Assembly: GCA_944387095.1 (NCBI GenBank)
Contig: CALXDP010000018.1
Span: forward strand, 1 to 36,949
Source of the DNA: an uncultured Oscillospiraceae bacterium
Lineage (GTDB): Bacteria > Bacillota > Clostridia > Oscillospirales > Oscillospiraceae
Reading direction: 5' to 3'
DNA: 36,949 nucleotides
Part shown: piece by piece, positions 1 through 7,438 of the stretch
Position numbering within the stretch: the stretch's first letter is position 1
Layout: every line of letters begins with the position of its first letter
Notes under the pieces: model-generated
What the model saw: the letters and a program-made list of their open reading frames with translations, nothing else
Told to the model about the DNA's origin: nothing
The model's database searches: none
Translations under genes and position numbers: made by a program

Positions 1-492
1 CAGGATGGCAAACTCCCGGGCGGTGAGGGAGACCTCCCTCCCATCTACCGCTGCGGTGTGGTCTTCCTTGCTCAGCCGCAGGGGGCCCCAGGTCAGCTCG
101 GCCCCGCCTCCCCCAGGGGAAAAGCTGCGGCTGCGGCGCAGCTGGGCCTCCACCCGGGCCAGCACCTCCCGGTTGTCAAAGGGCTTGGTGATGTAGTCGT
201 CCGCCCCCAGCCCCAGGGCGTTGATCCGGTCCTCCACCGCCACCTTGGCGGAGAGCACGATGATGGGCATGGTCCTGCCCGCCCGTATGCGGGCGATGAG
301 TTCCTCCCCGGTCAGCCCTGGGAGCATCAGGTCCAGCAGCACCAGGTCGTAGTCATATTTCTCCGCCCACAGCATGGCCTCGCTGCCGGAAAAGGCGGCG
401 CGGCAGGAGTAGCCCGCCCCCTCCAGAATGGTGCACAGCAGGCGGTTGATGTCCGCGTCATCCTCTACCACGAGAATGTGTATGGAATCCAT
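1..492 (-). CDS. OmpR-family response regulator, 3' end cut by window
   Basis: Phosphorelay transcription factor; 164 residues are visible and the rest of the DNA-binding domain lies off the left edge. The receiver domain has the acidic pair at residues 10-12, the phospho-acceptor Asp at about residue 54 in LVLLDLMLPG, a conserved Ser (LSAK) and Lys (ITKPF). A linker follows, then the start of a winged-helix effector domain (VSLTAREFAIL), the typical OmpR/PhoB arrangement. The ATG at 492 follows GAGGTGAG and a TTGAAA/TATACT promoter. The cognate kinase is not in view and is probably downstream, off the edge. The regulon is unknown. Confidence 0.9.
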   Translation of the reverse strand, partial: MDSIHILVVEDDADINRLLCTILEGAGYSCRAAFSGSEAMLWAEKYDYDLVLLDLMLPGLTGEELIARIRAGRTMPIIVLSAKVAVEDRINALGLGADDYITKPFDNREVLARVEAQLRRSRSFSPGGGGAELTWGPLRLSKEDHTAAVDGREVSLTAREFAIL

Positions 493-512
493 GGCGTCTC
501 ACCTCGCCCAGC

Positions 513-542
513 AGTATATCACAATCCCCCGCTTCCTTTCAA
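513..542 (-). promoter_or_regulatory. Promoter of the left-edge response regulator
   Basis: On the minus strand, -35 TTGAAA (537-542), an 18-base spacer and -10 TATACT (513-518), about 20 bases ahead of the start codon at 492. It follows directly after the terminator of the CotF-like genes, so the regulator is probably a separate transcription unit. Confidence 0.6.
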
Positions 543-602
543 CGCACAGGCGGAGAATTTCGCCTTTTTCGCCAACTTCCCCAATTTACCCGCCGGGCAG
601 GC

Positions 603-634
603 AAAAAAACCAGGACGGCAGGCTGCCGTCCTGG
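603..634 (-). terminator. Terminator of the CotF-like gene pair
   Basis: A 12-bp perfect stem (610-621 with 623-634) whose minus-strand 3' side runs into seven T residues (603-609). It lies 12 bases past the stop of the 86-residue CotF-like gene and ends that unit. Confidence 0.9.
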
Positions 635-645
635 GCTTGGGTTCT

Positions 646-906
646 CTATTCCAAAGTGGGCGCCTGGTTGGTAAACTTCTGCTCCGCCTGGGCCAGCTTC
701 TGGGCCGGGGCCTGCTCTACCTGGTACCACCCCCGCTGCTGGGCGGCTTGGAACAGCTCCGTCTGGGTTTTGTGGCCCTGGGTGAGCAGGTCGACAAAGG
801 CATCCCGCAGCTGGGTATTGACGCACTCCGAGGCAAACAAGCCATAGTTGGCGCTCATCTTCTTCTCCGTGAACAGCAGATCGGCCATCAGTTCCTGATC
901 GTTCAT
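646..906 (-). CDS. CotF-like spore coat family protein (86 aa)
   Basis: A small, mostly helical protein resembling the spore coat F/ferritin-like family, whose members coat endospores or bind the cell surface. It opens with NDQELMADLLFTEKKMS, has an ANYGLFASEC helix typical of CotF proteins, and ends in a Gln/Ala-rich amphipathic helix. The ATG at 906 is preceded by AAAGGAGGGG; an in-frame upstream extension lacks a ribosome site and looks unlike the family. It sits 13 bases downstream of a second CotF-like gene and is followed by a strong terminator, so the two form a pair. The assignment rests on motif resemblance; the coat role is inferred. Confidence 0.7.
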   Translation of the reverse strand: MNDQELMADLLFTEKKMSANYGLFASECVNTQLRDAFVDLLTQGHKTQTELFQAAQQRGWYQVEQAPAQKLAQAEQKFTNQAPTLE

Positions 907-919
907 CTCAGCCCCTCCT

Positions 920-1105
920 TTACCGCAGAAAACCCAGAAGGGTCTCATAGTTGCGCTTATGCTGCCCGGCATGCTGGGTGTAGCACTGCTTCAGCTCCGG
1001 CTCCTGGGTGGTCTGGGCCGCCTGCTGATACTTGCAGCACAGCATTTTTTCAAAGCCCAGCTGGTCCTCCAGCGCCGACAGCTCCTTGGTGGTCAAGTTC
1101 GCCAT
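920..1105 (-). CDS. Short CotF-like/ferritin-like protein (61 aa)
   Basis: A 61-residue helical protein beginning MANLTTKELSALEDQLGFEK. The helix containing MLCCKYQQAAQ resembles the first helix of spore coat F-type proteins, and the C-terminal HKRNYETLLGFLR resembles the second. Such short two-helix proteins commonly come in tandem in spore-forming Clostridia. The start at 1105 has AGGAGGTAT seven bases upstream, much better than any longer in-frame start. It is the first gene of the pair with the 86-residue protein. Two adjacent cysteines (about residues 23-24) are unusual for such a small protein. Confidence 0.65.
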   Translation of the reverse strand: MANLTTKELSALEDQLGFEKMLCCKYQQAAQTTQEPELKQCYTQHAGQHKRNYETLLGFLR

Positions 1106-1182
1106 TGGGGATACCTCCTGATGAAAAAGTATCTCCAGTTTGCCCGCCATCCAGCCTTTTATGCGCGGGCAGGCCGCGCCGT

Positions 1183-3600
1183 TTAAATCTTGCCCGCCGC
1201 CGTCAGCAGCTCCACCACCAGGTAGGCCATTGCCCCCCGGCTCACCGTTCCATCCTCGGCTTCGCAGCCGCTGTCCTGCGCCTGATACGCCATGGCTGTC
1301 TCCATGGTTTCTGTGGCCCAGGTCTCCGCATCCCGGATCTGCGCGTACTCGGCAGCTCTGATCAGCAAGCCCAGCGTGTCCTCCACCGTGGCGCCTGCCG
1401 CCGCCCGGAAGGTGGTCTCCCCCTCCGGCAGCAGACCTGCGGCATAGGCCCCGGTGAGCGCGTCCATGTACCACACGCCCTGCCTCACATCCGTATAGGG
1501 CAGCTCAATCTCCGCGAAGGGAATCTGCAGGCTTCTGGTCACCATGGCCAGCATCTCCGCCCGGCTCATGGTGATCCCTCCATAAAATGTCCCAAATCCG
1601 CTGCCCTGCACGACACCGATATCCACCAGCGTTTCCACATAGGCCTCATACCAGGTCCCCTCTGTGTCTGTAAAGCTGGGCGTGTCCGGCGTCTCCTGCT
1701 GGGTGTCGTCCACCAGCCCCAAGGTGGAAAAGGCAAAGCGGTAATAGTCTGTGCTCAAAACCGCGGCGGACATCGCGAACTGGTTCTCCACCATCCGCAG
1801 CAGGTTCTGGGCCCGGGCTGCGTCCGGCTCCCCCTCCCAGACAAACTCTCCGGCGACACTGTCATAATATACGCCCTGGGCCAGAAAGCTGCCGTTTTTC
1901 AGCACGGCGATATGCTCCCCCTCCGCCAGCACATCCCGGCCCGCCAACAGCCGGGAATCATATTCAAAGCCGAACAGGTTGCACAGGGTGGGCAGAATAT
2001 CAATGGTACAGCAGTAGTCGTCCACCACAATGGGTTCCTCCTCCAGCCCCGGCGTCCAGCAGATAAAACTGTTGCGGTACTGCCAAAAAGGCTCTTGCAC
2101 CGCCTCCTCGCCCGCCAGGCGGACGTAGTCCTCCTCCGGAAGGCCGTAGGGCATGTGGTCGCCAGTGAGCACGATCACCGTGCGCTGAGCCACCCCGGCC
2201 TCCTCCAGCCGCTGCACCAGATAGGCCATGGCCCGCTCCAGCTCCAGCTGGCACGCCAGATAGCCCAGGTAGGACTCGGACCCCTCCAGGTCCGCTACCA
2301 GATCCCAGTTCTGGTCACTCATCTCATTTTCATCCCGGGTGTACTCCGCGTGGCCGGAGTAGGTCATATAATAGGCGTGGAAGGGTTCCTGGTCCAGATA
2401 GTCATCCACGCTGGCCTCCATCATCTTCAAATCAGAGGTGGGAAATCCCTTCTCCACATCCAGCCCGTAACCGATGGCTTTGAAGTCATACCCCATGTTG
2501 GTATGGGTCTGGATCCGGTTGTAAAAGGTCCCGTAATTATTGTGATAGCCCACGGCAGTCATTCCGGCTTTTTCCGCCAGGCGGGCCAAGGTAAACGGTT
2601 CGTAGTTGTTGGCCGACAAGGAAAAGCTCATCCTGGTCAAATCGGGCAAAAGCCCCATGCACAGGCTGTACTCACCATTGGTGGTCAGGTTGGGAAAACA
2701 GTTATAAAAATTTTCGAAAACGATCCCCCCCTGGGACAGCCGGTACAGGGTGGGCGTCAGTTCCGCATCGATCAGATAGGGGGAATAGGCCTCCGCACAG
2801 ATCACGATCAGATTGTAGCCTTCAAACAGGCCGGTGTACTCGTTCTTTTCCGTGGCGCTCTGGCCCGCAAAATACGCGGTGAGGTTCTCCAGATTCTCAT
2901 CCCCCTGGGCCGCGTTGGTCAGCCGGGCAAAATCCAGCTCATCCATCACGTTCCAGTCCTCACTGTCCCACTCCAAAATTTCCCCCGAAGCGTTGGGCAC
3001 CAACAGGCCGGTTTGCGTGCCAGCCAGCAGCTGCTTCAGGTCCAGCACCTCCGCCGCCAGCAGGCCGTATCGGTCCGCCCAATGGTCCACCGTGGCATTG
3101 CCGGGCAGCCGCTGGACGCTCACGGCCAGCACGGCCAGCAGCAGTCCGCAGCCCACTCCAATCCCCAGTCTTTCCTGCCATGTCTGAAGCTTAAAAAATT
3201 CTCTTTTCCGCAGAAGGTAAAACGCCGCCAGGGGCACGGCCATTACAATCAGCCGGAACAGGCACCGCAAGAGCGCCGACAGCACGATAGACCAGAAAGA
3301 GGTGATGGCCTCTCCGCCCATGGAGACAAAGCCCAAGGAGAGCAATGAGCCGAAAATATCATAGTAGACCAGCTGCACAGCGTACACCAAAAAGCACAAA
3401 GGCGGGAAAATCCATCCGCAGATCCGCCCCACCCACCCCGGCAGACTGGTTAACAGCGCCAGGATGCCGGCTGCGACGCAGACAAATCCCGCCACGGTCA
3501 AAAGACGGGATAGCCCTGGAAAAGCCGTCAAGCGCAGGACAAACTCCCATACCGCCACCGCTATGATCCAAAAACCCCATTCCCGGGCAACTGCTTTCAC
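1183..3600 (-). CDS. LtaS-type phosphoglycerol transferase with C-terminal SLH repeats
   Basis: Membrane sulfatase-fold enzyme of the lipoteichoic acid synthase family, expected to transfer glycerol phosphate groups outside the cell. The 805-residue protein has five N-terminal membrane segments (about 8-24, 33-51, 60-82, 101-130, 145-163), then an alkaline-phosphatase-like domain from about 263. Probable metal and catalytic residues are Glu270 (ICAEAYSP), Thr306/307 (NLTTNGEYS), His417 (YSGHAEY) and Asp481-His482 (LTGDHMP). Residues about 643-805 look like three S-layer homology repeats, two clear and one weak, which would bind cell-wall polymer; LtaS proteins normally lack them. The GTG at 3600 has AAAGGAGGAA seven bases upstream. 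The gene starts right after the tRNA-Ala terminator. Substrate is inferred; it could modify another wall polymer. Confidence 0.8.
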   Translation of the reverse strand: MKAVAREWGFWIIAVAVWEFVLRLTAFPGLSRLLTVAGFVCVAAGILALLTSLPGWVGRICGWIFPPLCFLVYAVQLVYYDIFGSLLSLGFVSMGGEAITSFWSIVLSALLRCLFRLIVMAVPLAAFYLLRKREFFKLQTWQERLGIGVGCGLLLAVLAVSVQRLPGNATVDHWADRYGLLAAEVLDLKQLLAGTQTGLLVPNASGEILEWDSEDWNVMDELDFARLTNAAQGDENLENLTAYFAGQSATEKNEYTGLFEGYNLIVICAEAYSPYLIDAELTPTLYRLSQGGIVFENFYNCFPNLTTNGEYSLCMGLLPDLTRMSFSLSANNYEPFTLARLAEKAGMTAVGYHNNYGTFYNRIQTHTNMGYDFKAIGYGLDVEKGFPTSDLKMMEASVDDYLDQEPFHAYYMTYSGHAEYTRDENEMSDQNWDLVADLEGSESYLGYLACQLELERAMAYLVQRLEEAGVAQRTVIVLTGDHMPYGLPEEDYVRLAGEEAVQEPFWQYRNSFICWTPGLEEEPIVVDDYCCTIDILPTLCNLFGFEYDSRLLAGRDVLAEGEHIAVLKNGSFLAQGVYYDSVAGEFVWEGEPDAARAQNLLRMVENQFAMSAAVLSTDYYRFAFSTLGLVDDTQQETPDTPSFTDTEGTWYEAYVETLVDIGVVQGSGFGTFYGGITMSRAEMLAMVTRSLQIPFAEIELPYTDVRQGVWYMDALTGAYAAGLLPEGETTFRAAAGATVEDTLGLLIRAAEYAQIRDAETWATETMETAMAYQAQDSGCEAEDGTVSRGAMAYLVVELLTAAGKI

Positions 3601-3619
3601 CGCGATTCCTCCTTTAGGT

Positions 3620-3660
3620 AAAAAGAGAGCACCGTTGAAACCCTCTTGTTTCAACGGTGC
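3620..3660 (-). terminator. Terminator between tRNA-Ala and the LtaS-like gene
   Basis: Perfect 12-bp stem (3629-3640 with 3649-3660), 8-base loop, then TCTCTTTTTA on the minus strand. It begins 11 bases after the tRNA 3' end. The ribosome binding site of the LtaS-like gene starts only a few bases past the T tract, so that gene has no room for its own promoter between them. Confidence 0.85.
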
Positions 3661-3670
3661 TTCAAACCTT

Positions 3671-3746
<76 letters not shown>

Positions 3747-3789
3747 ATCAAACTTACGGCACAGGGCCTCTTGCCTTAACGCGAGATTC

Positions 3790-3818
3790 ATCTTACCAGA
3801 ATTCCATAGGGTTGTCAA
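3790..3818 (-). promoter_or_regulatory. Promoter of tRNA-Ala
   Basis: Minus-strand -35 TTGACA (3813-3818), 17-base spacer, -10 TAAGAT (3790-3795), about 44 bases ahead of the mature tRNA 5' end. This is the only convincing promoter upstream of the LtaS-like gene as well. Confidence 0.8.
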
Positions 3819-3951
3819 GCATTATTTTTCCCCTTTTATTTTCTGCCGGTAAAGAGCGCCGGACAGGCCCAAGCCACCGGCTGTTTCCAAGTTGCTCCGG
3901 CGCCGGACGGATACCATTCCCCATTTTTAAAACAATTTCACATATTCCCTA

Positions 3952-3980
3952 TTGACATACTATGAAAATGGGGGTATAAT
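3952..3980 (+). promoter_or_regulatory. Consensus sigma-A promoter of the Fe-S assembly genes
   Basis: Perfect -35 TTGACA (3952-3957), 17-base spacer and perfect -10 TATAAT (3975-3980). Transcription should start near 3987, leaving a leader of about 175 bases before the cysteine desulfurase start at 4163. No clear operator dyad overlaps the promoter, and no IscR-type regulator gene is adjacent. Confidence 0.85.
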
Positions 3981-3986
3981 AGCGCC

Positions 3987-4162
3987 AGAAATACGGCAGG
4001 CATTTCAGAAAAAGGCTAGTTCGTGCGGTCTGGCCCGCTTGGCGCCGCCCGCCGCGGCTACTCTGGCTGCCCGCTTGCCGCTGATGATATGCCAGTGCGG
4101 TCCTCAGCCGACGCCAAACTCAGTTCTGGCATCGGCCGGCGCATTTGACAAAGGAGGTAACC
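3987..4162 (+). other. Long GC-rich leader of the cysteine desulfurase operon
   Basis: Untranslated leader of about 175 bases with no convincing gene. It is unusually GC-rich and repetitive in GCC/GGC. One clear hairpin precedes the ribosome site: GCCGA (4108-4112) with TCGGC (4133-4137), continued by GCC/GGC after a C-A mismatch and closing a 12-base loop. AAGGAGGTAA follows directly. I recognise no known riboswitch class. With 3747-3951 (tRNA-Ala promoter and AT-rich spacer), this accounts for the 416-base gene-free stretch. Confidence 0.45.
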
Positions 4163-5353
4163 ATGCAGATCTATCTTGATAACGCAGCCACCACAAAAGT
4201 GAGCAGAACTGCCCTTCAGGCAATGCTGCCCTATTTTGAGGAGCAATACGGAAACCCATCCAGCCTGTATTCTTTCGGCCAGCAGGCCAACGAGGCTCTG
4301 ACCGACGCCAGGGAGCGCATCGCCCGGCATCTTCACTGTGATCCGCAGGAGATCACCTTTACTTCCGGCGGCAGTGAATCGGACAACCAGGCCATTCTCT
4401 CCGCCGCCCGGATCGGTGCGCGGAAAGGGAAACGGCATATCATCTCCACCGCCTTTGAGCACCATGCCGTGCTGCACACCCTGGCCAAGCTGGAGAAGGA
4501 GGGCTTTGAAGTCACGCTGCTGGACGTCCATGAGGATGGCGTCATCCGCCCAGAGCAGGTCGCGCAGTCCATCCGCCCCGATACCTGCCTGGTCACGGTG
4601 ATGTTTGCCAACAACGAGATCGGAACCATCCAGCCCATTGGAGAGATCGGCCGGATCTGCCGGGAGGCGGGGGTGTTGTTCCATACCGACGCCGTACAGG
4701 CCGTGGGCCACCTCCCCGTGGACGTGCGGGAGCTGCAGATCGACCTTTTATCCCTGTCGGCTCACAAGTTCCACGGGCCAAAGGGAATCGGCGCGCTGTA
4801 CGCCAGAAAGGGCGTCCCGCTCACCACGCTGATCGAAGGCGGCGCCCAGGAGCGTGGCAGGCGGGCTGGCACGGAGAACGTCCCGGCCATCATGGGGATG
4901 GCAGCGGCGCTGGATGAGGCCTGCGAATCCATGCAGGCCACCGGCGAGAAGCTGACCGCCCTGCGGGACCGGCTGATCGAAGGACTGTCCCGGATTCCCC
5001 ACTGTGTCCTCAACGGGGACGTCCACGCCCGGCTTCCCGGCAACGTGAGCTTCTGTTTTGAGGGCATTGAGGGCGAATCTCTCCTCTTGCTTCTGGACGA
5101 CAAGGGGATCTGCGCATCCTCCGGGTCCGCGTGTACCTCCGGTTCCCTGGATCCCAGCCACGTGCTGCTGGCTATTGGCAGGCCCCACGAGATCGCCCAC
5201 GGCTCCCTGCGGCTCACCCTGTCCGGTGAGACCACTCAGCAGGATGTGGACTACACCATTTCCGCGGTGGCGGAAGTGGTAGACTATCTGCGTGGGATCT
5301 CCCCGGTCTGGCGGGATCTGCAGACCGGAAAACTTCAATATGTTACTCAGTGA
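4163..5353 (+). CDS. iscS: Cysteine desulfurase (IscS/NifS class)
   Basis: Pyridoxal-phosphate enzyme that takes sulfur from L-cysteine and passes it as a persulfide to the Fe-S scaffold. The 396-residue protein has the N-terminal YLDNAATTKV signature, the cofactor-binding His in FEHHAVLH, the Schiff-base Lys202 in SAHKFHGPKG, and the catalytic Cys324 in ASSGSACTSGSLDPSHVL, characteristic of group I desulfurases. The ATG at 4163 follows AAGGAGGTAA; the slightly longer TTG start at 4145 has no ribosome site. The IscU-type gene begins 11 bases past the stop, so the pair is one operon. With no isc chaperones or IscR nearby, the minimal Clostridia-type NifS/NifU arrangement fits. Confidence 0.95.
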   Translation: MQIYLDNAATTKVSRTALQAMLPYFEEQYGNPSSLYSFGQQANEALTDARERIARHLHCDPQEITFTSGGSESDNQAILSAARIGARKGKRHIISTAFEHHAVLHTLAKLEKEGFEVTLLDVHEDGVIRPEQVAQSIRPDTCLVTVMFANNEIGTIQPIGEIGRICREAGVLFHTDAVQAVGHLPVDVRELQIDLLSLSAHKFHGPKGIGALYARKGVPLTTLIEGGAQERGRRAGTENVPAIMGMAAALDEACESMQATGEKLTALRDRLIEGLSRIPHCVLNGDVHARLPGNVSFCFEGIEGESLLLLLDDKGICASSGSACTSGSLDPSHVLLAIGRPHEIAHGSLRLTLSGETTQQDVDYTISAVAEVVDYLRGISPVWRDLQTGKLQYVTQ

Positions 5354-5364
5354 GGTGTATAATC

Positions 5365-5802
5365 ATGGCTCTCTATAGTGAAAAAGTGATGGACCATTTC
5401 CGCAATCCCCGCAACCTGGGCGTCATCGAGGATGCCGACGGGGTTGGCGAGGTTGGAAATGCCAAGTGCGGAGATATCATGAAGATCTATCTGAAGATCG
5501 AGAACGATATCATTCAGGATGTAAAATTTGAAACCTTTGGCTGCGGCAGCGCCATCGCGTCCAGCTCCATGGCCACGGAGTTGATCAAGGGCAAACCGGT
5601 CTCCGAGGCCCTGGCTCTGACCAACAAGGCTGTGGCCGAGGCGCTGGACGGGCTCCCCCCCCACAAGATGCACTGCTCGGTTCTGGCCGAGGAAGCCATC
5701 CAGAAGGCGCTGCAGGACTACTATGAAAAGAACGGCATCCCCTACGACGGCTGCGCCTCTTGCGGGCAAAGCGGCCATACCTGCTGCTGCGGGGGAGCGT
5801 AA
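5365..5802 (+). CDS. iscU: IscU/NifU-type Fe-S cluster scaffold protein
   Basis: Scaffold on which Fe-S clusters are assembled with sulfur from the adjacent desulfurase. The 145-residue protein has all three ligand cysteines, Cys35 (NAKCGD) with Asp37, Cys60 (FGCGSA) and Cys104 (KMHCSV) preceded by His103. Beyond the standard domain it carries a Cys-rich tail, CASCGQSGHTCCCGGA, seen in some anaerobe NifU-like proteins and possibly a further metal site. The ATG at 5365 follows GAGGTG, which overlaps the upstream stop codon and implies translational coupling. Confidence 0.93.
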   Translation: MALYSEKVMDHFRNPRNLGVIEDADGVGEVGNAKCGDIMKIYLKIENDIIQDVKFETFGCGSAIASSSMATELIKGKPVSEALALTNKAVAEALDGLPPHKMHCSVLAEEAIQKALQDYYEKNGIPYDGCASCGQSGHTCCCGGA

Positions 5803-5903
5803 CAAAGGCGTGCCCCCCTCTCCCGCCCTGATTGCGGCGGGGGACATCCAAATAGCATGCTGTAAAAAATCTTTGAAATTTATGTAAGAAGGAGATTACA
5901 ACC

Positions 5904-6281
5904 ATGAACACGAAGTTTTATATCTGCCGCCACTGCGGCAACCTGGTCCACATGGTCCACGACGTGGGTGTGCCCCTGATGTGCTGCGGCCAGAAGATGG
6001 AGCTGCTGGAGCCCAACACGGTGGAGGCCAGCGGAAAGAAGCATCTCCCGGTGGTCACTGTGCAGGGAGATGTGGTCCACGTGGAGGTGGGCGCTGTCAC
6101 CCATCCCATGCTGGAGGAACACAGCATCCAGTGGCTCTATCTGGAGACCGAGCGCGGCGGACAGTACCGGGCACTCAAGCCCGGCCAGGAGCCCGCAGCC
6201 GACTTTGCCCTCCACGGGGACAAGCCGGTGGCGGTGTATGCCTACTGCGATCTCCACGGGCTGTGGATGACCGCGGTGTAA
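5904..6281 (+). CDS. dfx: Desulfoferrodoxin (superoxide reductase)
   Basis: Reduces superoxide to hydrogen peroxide without releasing oxygen, the usual defence of strict anaerobes. The 125-residue protein has an N-terminal desulforedoxin-type iron site (Cys8, Cys11, Cys27, Cys28 in CRHCG and CCG) and the C-terminal catalytic domain with His ligands in KKHLP, THPM and EEHSI and the Cys/His pair in YCDLHGLW. It is therefore the two-iron form. AGAAGGAGA precedes the ATG. It lies about 100 bases after iscU; a GC-rich hairpin in the gap may separate them, but joint transcription is possible. Confidence 0.95.
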   Translation: MNTKFYICRHCGNLVHMVHDVGVPLMCCGQKMELLEPNTVEASGKKHLPVVTVQGDVVHVEVGAVTHPMLEEHSIQWLYLETERGGQYRALKPGQEPAADFALHGDKPVAVYAYCDLHGLWMTAV

Positions 6282-6371
6282 GCGGATCTACCACCTCCTT
6301 ATAGGCGGCAGTTTCGCTTTGCCGCCGGAACGATCCCATTCGAATTCCTCCTTACCCCCTTCGGGGCATGG

Positions 6372-6413
6372 AAAGACACGCCGCCGGTCTGGGACCGGCG
6401 GCGTGTCTTTTTC
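6372..6413. terminator. Bidirectional terminator between dfx and the small membrane protein gene
   Basis: Perfect 18-bp inverted repeat (6372-6389 with 6393-6410) with a 3-base loop, A residues at one end and T residues at the other. It can stop plus-strand transcription from dfx and minus-strand transcription from the gene ending at 6422. Confidence 0.9.
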
Positions 6414-6421
6414 GCCTTCTC

Positions 6422-6610
6422 TCACATTTTCAGCCCGCTGGGGAAGTTTTCCACCGCTTCACCCACAGCGCGGATGGCTTTGCCAGCCGCCTTCTGGATG
6501 TTGTGCTTCTTTTTGGGCCGGACCATCATCAGCAGGGCCGCCCCCGCCGCCATGCTCACGCCCACTGCGGGCAGAACCGCCTTCATCTTGGCCTTGTTGG
6601 TGCTCTTCAT
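6422..6610 (-). CDS. Small basic single-pass membrane protein
   Basis: A 62-residue protein not recognised by name. A basic N-terminus (MKSTNKAKMK) precedes one hydrophobic segment (about residues 11-28), then a lysine-rich cytosolic-type stretch (RPKKKHNIQKAAGKAIRAVG). The second of two close ATGs (6610) fits AAGGAGG with 7-base spacing; the first is one base from it. It lies downstream of exodeoxyribonuclease III and is followed by a terminator, so it probably ends that transcript. A YtxH-like or membrane-anchor role is possible but not shown. Confidence 0.55.
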   Translation of the reverse strand: MKSTNKAKMKAVLPAVGVSMAAGAALLMMVRPKKKHNIQKAAGKAIRAVGEAVENFPSGLKM

Positions 6611-6670
6611 GTGCATTCCTCCTTCAGTGCTAGTTTAACCGAAAGCAGGAAATCCTTTCTTGGAAAATTT

Positions 6671-7438
6671 TTATCTTCCGTCAAGATCCAATGTCAGAGA
6701 CACCGGGCAGTGGTCGCTGCCAAAGATCTCGGGGTGGATGGCCGCCTGGCGCACCTGCCCGGCCAGCCGTTGGGACACGATGAAGTAGTCGATGCGCCAT
6801 CCCGCGTTGTTTTCCCGGGCATGGAAGCGGTAACTCCACCAGGAGTAGGCCCCCGCCCGCTCCGGGTAGAGCAGGCGGAAGGTATCCACAAATCCGGAGG
6901 AGAGAAGCCGGGTCATCTTGTCCCGCTCCTGATCGGAGAAACCCGCGTTGCCCCGGTTGGTCTTGGGATTCTTCAGGTCGATCTCCTCATGGGCCACGTT
7001 CAGATCTCCGCAGTACACCACCGGCTTGGTCTTGTCCAGGCTGAGCAGATATTCCCGCAGATCGTCCTCCCACTCCATGCGGTAATCGATGCGGGCGAGA
7101 GCGTCCTGGGCGTTGGGGGTGTAGCAATTCACCAGCCAGAACTGGGGATACTCCAGGGTGATCAGCCGTCCCTCGTGGTCGTGCCTGTCCAAATCCATGC
7201 CATAGCTGACGCTGACCGGCTCCCGCCGGGCAAAGACCGCGGTACCGGAATACCCTTTCTTGTCCGCGGAGTTCCAGAACTCATGATAGCCGGGCAGATC
7301 CACCTGGGCCTGTCCCCGCTCCATCTTGGTCTCCTGCAGACAGAGAAAATCTGCATTCAATCCCGCCACCGACTCCAGAAATCCTTTCTTCAGGCAGGCT
7401 CTCAGACCGTTGACATTCCAGGATACAAAATTCACCAT
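6671..7438 (-). CDS. xth: Exodeoxyribonuclease III (AP endonuclease)
   Basis: Cleaves DNA at abasic sites and removes 3'-blocking groups in base excision repair. The 255-residue protein has the full EEP-family set: SWNVNGLRACLKKG, the metal Glu in LQETKME, catalytic VVYCGDLNVAH, WRIDYFIVS and the terminal SDHCPV. Length fits bacterial XthA/ExoA. The start overlaps the stop of the upstream membrane glycosyltransferase-like gene by 7 bases, so the two are co-transcribed even though no shared function is obvious. Confidence 0.95.
   Translation of the reverse strand: MVNFVSWNVNGLRACLKKGFLESVAGLNADFLCLQETKMERGQAQVDLPGYHEFWNSADKKGYSGTAVFARREPVSVSYGMDLDRHDHEGRLITLEYPQFWLVNCYTPNAQDALARIDYRMEWEDDLREYLLSLDKTKPVVYCGDLNVAHEEIDLKNPKTNRGNAGFSDQERDKMTRLLSSGFVDTFRLLYPERAGAYSWWSYRFHARENNAGWRIDYFIVSQRLAGQVRQAAIHPEIFGSDHCPVSLTLDLDGR

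Noticed and set aside
1106-1182. Possible sporulation sigma-factor promoter ahead of the CotF-like pair
   Set aside because: GCATAAAA resembles a sigma-E/K -10 but no partner -35 element at the right distance was found.
58-3348. Very long open frame on the plus strand opposite the left genes
   Set aside because: It is antisense to four well-supported minus-strand genes and a terminator, is rich in Gln/His/Pro/Gly as GC-rich shadow frames are, and shows no domain.
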